Part shown: positions 55,601-64,000 of the stretch, piece by piece | How positions within the stretch are numbered: the stretch's first letter is position 1 | Layout of the letters: every line of letters begins with the position of its first letter | DNA from: Tubiluchus corallicola | Taxonomy: Eukaryota > Priapulida > Priapulimorpha > Priapulimorphida > Tubiluchidae | Assembly: GCA_030141605.1 (NCBI GenBank) | Contig: JAQGDQ010000136.1 | Location: 62,001-126,000, forward strand | Length of the DNA stretch: 64,000 nt | Direction of reading: 5' to 3' | The notes under the pieces: model-generated | What the model was told of the DNA's origin: nothing | Database searches by the model: none | The model's input: only the letters and a program-made list of their open reading frames with translations | Translations under genes and position numbers: made by a program

Positions 55601-56544
55601 TTTCATATTCCTTGGTGACATTAGTCGATCCAAAAGGTGACACTGTGCTATTTGTGTCTGGTGCATCATCAGACCAGGCTTCCTTAAAGCAAAAATTCAT
55701 TGCAAGATGTGGATAAACAATTACAGATTAAAAAAAGAATAAATAGAGGGTACTATATAGACGTCAAGCTGAAGTACAGATTTAATTATCTGATAGATTG
55801 ATCTAAAATTAATGCAAGAAATTTCTGTGAACAGACCGTACGACCAGCCCTATGAACAGTTATCACATCCTTATAACGCTGGATTAATTAATGCCAATGG
55901 TGCTAATTTTGTTTGTATTAACTGATTTGAAATCCAACATTACCTATATAATCCACTGAATTGTCTGCATTAGCCACCTTTTTCGGCACTATTTAAAAAG
56001 AGAACTGTTTTGACAACTCTTGCTTAGTTAATGTAGACTTACAGTTGCAAACAGTGCCTTTTAATTGTCTTCTCAGTGATATTGCTCACGATACAGTCAT
56101 GATTCAGTTTTTTTTTTATTCGAAGCGCGAGCCGATATAATTTTACATCTATCTGTAGACAACAAGTCTGTAAGCATGCGATCACATCTCGTATGCTCTC
56201 TATAATTACACCAACTACTCCAGAGCACTAAATATACCAACGTAAAATAATGCAGAAATTGCAGTTACAAACATATATATCCATATCCATATCGAAATAT
56301 ACATGTAACAGGTAATATGAAAAATTATTATTATTAGTCCATCTGAATGCAAATAGAACGTCAGCACTCAACCCGTTAAGCTGATTATTCATAACCGGAT
56401 GTTAACGTCTTGAATATACTAATAGGTCGTATTTACCTTAAACAGGTTCCAGCCCCATGAATAATACCAGCTGTCTGAATCCTGGCAATAGACATTGATT
56501 TGTATCGTCGCAACCAATAACAACACTTCCTTTAAAGATGCCAT
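52617..56544 (-). CDS. Secreted TSP1-TSP1-trypsin-like serine protease, five exons, 475 aa
   Basis: Minus-strand exons: 56437-56544, 55452-55682, 54569-54833, 53685-53794 and 52617-53330. Donors are GTAAAT, GTAATC, GTATGC and GTAAAT; acceptors are TTTAAG, TTTCAG, TTCTAG and CTATAG. The phases fit throughout. Exon 1 is a signal peptide (VLLLVATIQINVYC). Residues 78-123 and 143-189 are thrombospondin type 1 repeats (PWGEWTTCNARC, EWTPWSRCTRTC). Cys211 is the propeptide cysteine, followed by the activation site R223-IYGG. The S1A domain has His265 (TAAHC), Asp309 (DNDIALL) and Ser402 (GDSGGP). Asp396, six residues before the serine, gives trypsin-like cleavage after Arg or Lys. A basic tail of about 25 residues (IRYFLNSVRNFLRWNK at the end) extends beyond the domain. 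N-glycosylation sequons lie in exon 2. It should be a secreted zymogen, perhaps in a defence or matrix cascade. Confidence 0.92.
53872..54290. repeat. Dispersed repeat, copy 2, in intron 3 of the protease gene
   Basis: Matches 26805-27245 along its length with many substitutions and indels. It lies wholly inside the intron 53795-54568. An unclassified transposable element is the likely source. Confidence 0.7.
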
Positions 56545-59500
56545 CCAGCTGTATTCAGGTAAAAGTCTAAAAGTAGTCTCATACACAGTAGCAAGATCTT
56601 AAAGGTTGAGAAACTTACATGACCAGATAAACAAGCGACAAACACATAAACAATCGGCTAGAGGTCACGGGGAACTACAGAGTTGTGTTAAACTAAACAG
56701 TGTCTAATATACAAATAAGGTATGCAAGCCTTGGAAATATATTCTGGGAGATATCAACGCATTATGTTTATGTTTTCACTAACGGCCAAATTGTTAAAAA
56801 TTCAGGGAGAATTAGAGGGGAGAAACAAAGGGAGAGCGTGGATTACTGACAAAGTTAGGGAGGATTACAGACATAATTAATAATAATTTTTGTTAGGTCC
56901 GAGTCATCACAGTGTCTATAACATACTACAAGCACTTGCATGGGCGTCATCTAGGTTGGCAAACAGGTTATTTGATCCCCCTGAATCAGGCCTCCTAACC
57001 TACGGCGAGATGGTTTGGAAGTTAGAATTACCTTATAATTAATTCCCTAAAGAGTGTCGCGACTCGGATGCCTCACTCAGTAGTATGGTAAATTATGTGA
57101 TATAAGCTATTGTCAGGCCTGGGGTTCAAGTGGTCAAAACGAACAGTGACAGCTTAGGACGAATCACAGCCGCGGATTAACGTATTCAGCAGCGGCAAAA
57201 CTATGCACGGTCACGCACAAACTTGCTTTTTGTGGCGAATATAAAAATTTACGAACATTCTCTTATCATTTTAAATTACTATAGAGAAAGCTCGGATAGA
57301 TGCCTTTAGACATTTTGGTGAACGTTAAAATTTAATTTATGTATGATCGTTTAAATTTTCCAAATTGTGTGTAATTTCCAAAATGTTTCCTGTAACCAAC
57401 ACCTTATTTTGCGTGTTACCATTATACCACCCACCTTTTTAGATTAATTCAATAACAAAAAATGATTGACACTCAATAGCATGGTGCCCAATTCCATTTG
57501 CTCGGATGCTTCCCGCCTCTTTTAATTTCAACCACCTCCTAGCCGTATCGTAGCCTCGAGCTAGCTATCTCTTCTTTTTTCTAGCGTACTTTACTCAAGG
57601 CCAATCACAATATGTAACATTTTTATGTCCAAAAGCATTTGCCCACTACCACGGTAACGCGAAACTTTTTTTGTGTAGTTTATAAGCGTTTTCAAAATTC
57701 CTAATCCAAGAACTTCACCTGGCATATGCCCTACGACCCCCGCTAAACATACGTAGTTTATAGTCCCACATACTTCGGTAGTTGTATATCCAACGTCTTT
57801 GTACACCACTTTCCAAGCTGACCAAGCGGATCACAGCTATGTACGTATAAGGTAACCAATTTAACCACTTACGTCGTACATTATTGTTACACTTAATATA
57901 ACTCATACCGAACAGGCAGAATCCTCAAAGAAAAACCTCTTAGTTAATGTCTTAAATTATCAGCACCTCTTCTGTTAATATAAACGTTTACCTTACGTAA
58001 TTTACATCAGCACTGGCAATCAAACTCTCTATTTCTCATTGCACGAATCTCAGAGAAAAAACAACAGTCACGCATGTATTCATTCTTTACTATTAATCTG
58101 TCTATCACAACAACTTCTAGTAGCAAGAATAAACTTCCGGTACGGAAGCTGACAGACAGCATCACTGCACAGGAGATGCACACGCTAACTGCTTCGTCTG
58201 GCCGCTGACTCATGCTTTACTCAGTTGCACATAGATACTTCCTGTCCTCAATTTCAATAACCATAATATCCTTATTATCTCCAGCAGCAGATGTAAAACA
58301 GCTACATGTACAACGTTCCTTGCTTTCTTGATAGAGGTCAAAGACGTTAAGATCCCGAATATGAGGATTTAAAGGACGGAGGGCACAAAATATGCGCCGA
58401 AAATGGCTGTGATTTTACGTAAAAATACTTTTAGCCTTGTCAGCAAGTTTTAAATTCAAGCAGTGAAGTCATACGTTGATATCATTTTAACATCGAAAAT
58501 ATTTGCCCATTGGGAATATACATTTACTAACAATTTTTAAATATTTATTTTGCAAATCTGTGTTTGCAGTTAGTTTGTTTGGCTGTCATAATTCAATAAT
58601 GATCAACTTGACAAGTAATTAATTTGGTGACAACAAAAATGTAATCATTTGACACCTAGGACCAAATAATAATGTGTCACGCAGAAAAGCACCAGCAGTC
58701 GACTAATATTTTTCAACAAGCAGCTAAATCTAATGCTATAAAGCTTTCGTTGAACATTCCTGAAGAATTAAAATTGTTTAATTTAACTAATTTTAAAAAA
58801 AATCGATTAAACAATTCTGTTTATCGCTATTTATAATTTGCGCAGTAAATGTTTTCTAGTGTCTGCTTTCTGAATAATTGTTTGTACCATAGAATTATCT
58901 TAAGAGCTTTTCAATTGTTCAAATGTTTCACCTATTGTCAAGCCACAGTGTACCGTAAGTTTCCACAGGTTTCTCGAAATTTAAAATTTTGTTTTTCAAT
59001 TGAATTTATATAGTTGTAGAATGTTGTCAGTTATGATAACCATCTGTAGGAGGAAGACAAAAAAGCACTCGCTACTTCTTTGATACAACAACCTTATTTA
59101 ATCGTTATTATCATTGTATTGTTGCATCCGTTTTATTTTGGTTGTTGTAAAATAAATTCATTCAATTCTATGCTGTTTCTTTCCCATTTTCAAAATAAGT
59201 GACTTGCATCGACCAGGGCTTTTGTGATATGGCCTACAAGACCGCACTACCCCTATACCCTATCAAGTAACAGATCATTAGTAGTTCTATGCTTACAAGT
59301 ATCAGTGCTCTACCAACCTGACTCGTTTAGATTCCTCGTACCGGTTCAGGGTAACGGCCAGTACATGATTTTTTCGTTATACGTTTTCATAATGTCCATT
59401 GTTATTTCTTTAGCACCATTATTATTTCTTAGTATCCTGCGAGAAGGGTGGCTGATTCGATAACCCTTTGGTTTTTCGCCATCCTTTTCTCTTTCTATTT

Positions 59501-60866
59501 GAATTTTGTTTCTATTCATATTATATTGTACAACTCATGGAGAAGACCAAATTATCTATTTATCTATCTATCTATGTCAAATTACGCGTGAGTTTATATT
59601 TACAATCAATCATAAACTTTCAACAAAATTAATCAACTGAATACACATACATACAGAAATTAATAACAAATATAGTTTAAAAGACATGAAATAGGCAGCC
59701 GTGAGTAATAGAAAAACAATAATTATAATTAACCAGAATAATAAACCAAAACATTAGCTTTGATAATGAGTTTATTGTTGTGTAAATAATTTAAAGATGA
59801 TAAATTACTTTTAAAAATATCATAAAAATTATACCTACATCTTAATAACACATTTATTTACAGTAATTAAAAGCAACATGGCAACATTATTTACAAAAAA
59901 CTTAAGGGAGTAATTTACAACATTACAGTTATCACTATAATAATGTGATGAATCATTTATAATTTTTAGTTCATAAGCATCTGTGCATCTTTGGCTAGTT
60001 ATACATATCTTCATAATGAATACTGCAAGAAACCAGTACATGCATTTTGTATAACACAAATGCAAAAAAATTTGCAATTAATCACAGATTATTTAATAAA
60101 AATAAGCATAATCACTGCATAAATGATGAATTAATGACCAAAAACCAAAATTTTCTTACACCAAGACTATAGCTTATGAGACAAAGGTGTTTGCAAATTA
60201 CCAGAACCTAAAAACCATTTAAAAACCACAATGCGATCGGCCCATGTAATCAAGTTCACTGCAGCTTGCCATAGTTACACTAAACTGCCTCTATATACTG
60301 CAAGATATAAATTATCACTAATTATAATTACGTAATCACATGGTAAGTTTGAGCATTTTTCAAAGGCAACAAGATCTTACGACAACAATAACAGATTTAG
60401 GATAAAAGAAATCATTGAGAGAATAAAGGTTTCTGTGCAAAACCTGATCATCATCATTGCAAAATTTTCTAATTTGAGCACTTAGGCGAAAAACAACTTT
60501 TTACTAGAAAATTTATGTCACAATTTTCTGCTACACAGTACATAAATCAAGCATGTTTATATTCAAATGTAAATAAAATAAATGTGCTACTTCATGTAGC
60601 TCATGTTGGTAACAAAGCCAATGATAATTACTGCAAAATCACTTTTAGCAGACAAAGCTAGCAGTACCCAAAGGAAAAACTAAACTTTCAATAAAAGCAC
60701 AACATTACTTAGCTACTTTCACAAATCTATCACCAGTAGATTGATAGTTCTTTACTGCTACTTCATATAAGGTAAACAGTTAGGTGAGGAAATGTAAATG
60801 CTAGATGTTACTATTACTGTTGCTTTACTTCACTGCCACGCTTCAGGAAATCAGACTAAACTAAAC
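56545..60866. other. Protease upstream region and intergenic DNA
   Basis: Apart from the tRNA-Thr-like relic at 59240 I see only short, unrecognised ORFs (for example 58007-58213 on the minus strand). Confidence 0.45.
59240..59345 (-). mobile_element. tRNA-Thr-like SINE head or pseudogene
   Basis: The minus strand contains CAGGTTGGTAGAGCACTGAT followed by ACTTGTAAGC, resembling the D arm and anticodon arm (TGT) of tRNA-Thr. The B box is not recognisable and the cloverleaf cannot be completed, so it is a relic. Confidence 0.42.
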
Positions 60867-61327
60867 TAAACTACGTATAACTCGAACACCTAGGGACCGG
60901 AAAATTTGTTCGAGTTATGCGAGAGTATGAGTTAGACGATGCTCATCAGAAAAGCCTTTAAACAAATATCAAACAACAATTTTATGAACAATCATGATTA
61001 ATAGAATTCGGAAATAATATTGTGATTTATATTTAAACTACGTTCAAAAAGCCATGTTGCGTGCAGCATTTTGCTAAGGTAATCTTAGCAGTTTTGCTGA
61101 AACTAGTAGTTAAAATCGTAGTGTGGTGCATACTTTCACGTAGGATTTCTTACTTTTTGAGATAGGTGAGGTAATTTCAGTCAGATTCTTAAGAATTGTA
61201 CTGGGAATTCGGTTAGAGTTACGCAATAACTCGAGTTACATGATACTTGGTAAAGGGAAAAACGAAAGACAAAATCCGTTCCACGAGATCGGTTCGAGTT
61301 ATACAGGTTTGGGTTACACGTAGTTTA
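60867..61327. mobile_element. MITE-like element with CGAGTTAT-rich inverted ends
   Basis: The left end (60867-60887) reads AAACTACGTATAACTCGAAC after a TA. The right end (61292-61327) carries the inverse, GTTCGAGTTATAC and ACGTAGTT before TA, with about 13 extra bases between the two parts. Further CGAGTTAT-type motifs lie inside at 60910 and near 61230. There is no coding frame. The ends suggest TA target duplication, but the flanking CTAAA repeat makes the left border uncertain. Confidence 0.6.
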
Positions 61328-61761
61328 ATGTATTTCTCAACAAACTGCAAAACAAGGCAATTAAAATTATGCGATTACACAACCAACATGACCCAACTGT
61401 AGAATATTGATTAATTTCATATATGAATATCACTGATGTTAATTCACGATTCATCACAATAACACAACAGAAAAACTGAATAGTCTCCAATAGCTAGGAA
61501 GATCAATTTGACAGAAGACAATAGCCATTTTGAAGCTGTGAATTTCCAGTTAAATATCTAATTTTGCAGAACCTTGTCGTACTTTTGAAACAGATGCAAA
61601 ACTAAGAAAATAATATCACTGAAGAGGAGACATTAGTTGATTAACCTAAAATCTTTACAACACATGGAGCAGCAAAGAATATGGAGCTGAACATAAAGAT
61701 ACCATTTATTTCTAACAAAATGAACACCTTAGCACCTTAACAAATTTCTTAACGAATAATA

Positions 61762-62183
61762 CAGTAAGCGCCGCTTAATAGACTCACTTTGAGACCGAAG
61801 TGTTTTGACCCAATTAACCAAATGAACCTATTAACCGATGGGTGTAGTATTACTGGTATAGAGATATGAGTCACCAGCTTACAATGCGCTGCAAACGTTT
61901 TTAATGAATTTTAGAAACGAAATAATGCCTAAATTCCTTTGTGCAGTTAAAAATTTAAAAAATGTTTTAAAATATTAATTTATATAAAAGGCTCTTTGGT
62001 CATATACAAATGTTTTATTTTAAGTATGTGAAGGGCAAATATTGAGACAATTATGCAGAGTTACTAGAGTCAATTACCAACAGTTTTATGTACATTTCAA
62101 TAGAAGCAGCCCGTGCCAGGAGTCATTGAGTCAATTAAGCGATTGAGTCTATTAACCGTGAGTCTATTAAGCGGCGCCTACTG
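61762..62183. mobile_element. MITE with about 26-bp terminal inverted repeats and TA duplication
   Basis: The left end reads CAGTAAGCGCCGCTTAATAG and continues with ACTCAC; the right end is its reverse complement with one mismatch. TA flanks both ends (61760-61761 and 62184-62185). Length is 422 bp with no coding frame. The CAGT ends and TA target site fit the Tc1/mariner-pogo group. Motifs of the form GAGTCTATTAACC repeat inside both ends. It lies downstream of the partial gene at 62340. Confidence 0.8.
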
Positions 62184-62339
62184 TAATAATAAAAACCTTT
62201 GGCAAAATCTATTATCAAATCATTCTCATAATTAAATGTACCTCTGCTGCACATAATTCTCATAAAAACACAAATGAAAGACCAGAGTAATAAAGGCAAT
62301 TTCAACAAATTTAAAACAATTTAAATTAATGCATCGTTT

Positions 62340-63541
62340 TTATATGTAAGTTGAAACCTCTTCATCAAACGTGACATTTTTCTTTTCCTGCATGGCTAAG
62401 TGATCTTCAGTTACAAACTCAGGGACATCGCGTGATTTCTCATCAGCCTCATCAAATGCTGCAGTTTTTTCGAGGTCAGAAGCAGTGACCAAGCTTGGCA
62501 TGACTTTTTGCAATATCGTCGGAGTGGAAACCGACTCTAGATCTATATTATCATCCTCTTCATTCGGTGGGGGTACCGTAGGTAGAGGTGGAGGAGTGCT
62601 TGCCGTTGATACAGAAGAGGGCACTGATCGTTGCGAAGAAGATACTTCATTTGCAGGGGGTTTCAATTCATCATGAACAAACATGGGATTTTGTAAACCT
62701 TGGTCCGTTGACTTCCTGCAACAAAGAAAATTTAATCGACATTAGCATAACCTGTTCTTTAATATTAGCAATTTAACTGCTGTAAAGAAACATGTATTCT
62801 GAATTCAACTTTTTACAATGTACTTCAACAAAATTTCTATTCTATAGTTTTATAGAGCACACAGCTATGTTTGATAAGAGTACAAAGAACAAACACAATT
62901 ACAAGTTAATGATAACCATTTATGCACTGTGGCGAATTTTGACTGACGTTTAATTTATCAACTTAAAATTGTTTGTGTTTAAATTTGCTAGTTTTACAAA
63001 TTACAGTTCAGAAAAACACTGGCTGGGTAAAATATAACTAACAACATTACAATGTGACACTTGTCAAATAAATAAAACAATCACAACAGATTGTACAATC
63101 TGAAAGAAGATGCTACACGACAAAAACAAAGTTGAGTGCAATACCAGTCATCTCTAATCTGAGTGCGTCACATGCATTAGGTGTTTACTGTTTTGTTTAT
63201 ATTAGTGTTTTGGGCATCAATTCACATTAGTGACATACAATTCAGCTAAACATTGCATGCATTTAACACTATCGTGTTGCACCCGTGACGTTAAATTCAT
63301 AAATAGAACGAAAAATGATTCTGCACTCCTAATACTTATTTGAAACAAAGATTTGATTTAACCAAAGCAACAAGAATGCAGCAAAAAACTACCACCGACC
63401 GTAAAGACTTAACGTAAAGTGAAAGTCAATAATAAACTCATGCAACATCATGCTTAATACCAAGAAATCTTACCAATAAAATTCTATATTTGATGAATAT
63501 CTTAATATCACAACTCTGTCGTTGGTGAACGATATCCTAGC
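62340..63541 (-). CDS. Last two exons of an unidentified protein with a PDZ-ligand tail (partial)
   Basis: Exon 63474-63541 lies between an acceptor (TCGCACAG) and a donor GTAAGA and reads RISFTNDRVVILRYSSNIEFY. It ends in phase 2 and joins the final exon 62340-62715 (acceptor GTTGCAG) to give a Trp codon at the junction. The final exon encodes 124 residues and ends with TAA. It holds an NPMF motif, Ser/Pro-rich stretches (STPPPLPTVPPPNEEDD) and acidic segments. It ends EEVSTYI, whose last three residues T-Y-I fit a class I PDZ ligand. Low complexity with NPxF and a PDZ ligand suggests the cytoplasmic tail of a cell-surface protein, but no membrane segment is in view. Upstream exons lie beyond the window or were not recognised. 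I do not recognise the family. Confidence 0.65.
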
Positions 63542-64000
63542 CTGTGCGATTAAAAGTAATACCAAATACATATACATCTTTACATCAATACAAAATCATA
63601 CACGAAGAAAACTGGCATATAGAAACGATATGTTAAGCAATAATTAATAGAGAAATGATTAGATATTTGTTACATTGTAGTCTCAACAGCTACATTGTAG
63701 CTTTAACACACCAGGCTGCTATGGAAACTATGGAAATTAATTTTTAACGCTTGCTTACTAATGCTACTTCATGAACAATATCAACAGTAACCACCGAGAT
63801 GAAATTGCACCACTGCAATTGTACCACTTCTGTTAGTGAATATATGCTGTAATGCTGTTTGCTCTATAAATGCACGTAAAAAATACAAACAATCTGTTGC
63901 AAGTTATTATCTTTCATAGTCATTCCACACTTGTTTAATTAAACCTATTAACTGGTTACTAAAATTAATCAATTAACTCTTTAATTCACTAAAGATGCAC
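63542..64000. other. Upstream intron of the partial gene
   Basis: AT-rich sequence before the acceptor at 63542; no further exon recognised before the window edge. Confidence 0.4.

Overview
The window is nuclear DNA from an invertebrate animal. It is AT-rich, rich in introns and microsatellites, and its genes are split into short exons with canonical GT/AG boundaries and matching phases. The best taxonomic clues are an invertebrate-type (i-type) lysozyme and a slowly evolving RhoA and TUSC2. Together they suggest a marine invertebrate such as a mollusc or other lophotrochozoan, or an echinoderm or hemichordate. The species cannot be named from the sequence.

Layout. Positions 1 to about 36,000 hold no gene I can support. 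This part is filled with microsatellites, degraded transposon fragments, tRNA-derived SINE pieces and several pairs of diverged duplicated blocks. From 36,000 onward there are five genes. (1) TUSC2 homologue, minus strand, three exons, 36163-38938. (2) RhoA GTPase, plus strand, three coding exons, 43524-45887. (3) A secreted protein joining a coiled coil to an i-type lysozyme domain, minus strand, five exons, 48835-51365. (4) A secreted trypsin-like protease with two thrombospondin type 1 repeats, minus strand, five exons, 52617-56544. (5) The last two exons of an unidentified protein whose tail ends in a PDZ ligand, minus strand, 62340-63541 and continuing beyond the window. Most of these exons are too short to appear as long ORFs. 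They were assembled from splice sites, phase and family similarity.

How the genes relate. TUSC2 and RhoA are head to head. Their human counterparts both lie in 3p21.31, so the adjacency may be a remnant of ancient linkage. The lysozyme chimera and the protease lie in tandem on the same strand 1.25 kb apart. Both are secreted and have domain types common in innate defence or extracellular matrix, and they may form a small defence locus. The most unusual object is the lysozyme chimera: it keeps the catalytic Glu of i-type lysozymes, has Ala where the catalytic Asp is expected, and carries a long N-terminal coiled coil. The protease keeps a complete catalytic triad and adds a basic C-terminal tail.

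Mobile DNA. Three MITE-like elements with terminal inverted repeats and probable TA target duplications (41495-41672, 60867-61327, 61762-62183), a SINE family with two copies in the same orientation, a GC-rich retroelement-like block inside TUSC2 intron 1, and several dispersed repeats are visible. All exon calls were made by eye; transcript data would settle them.
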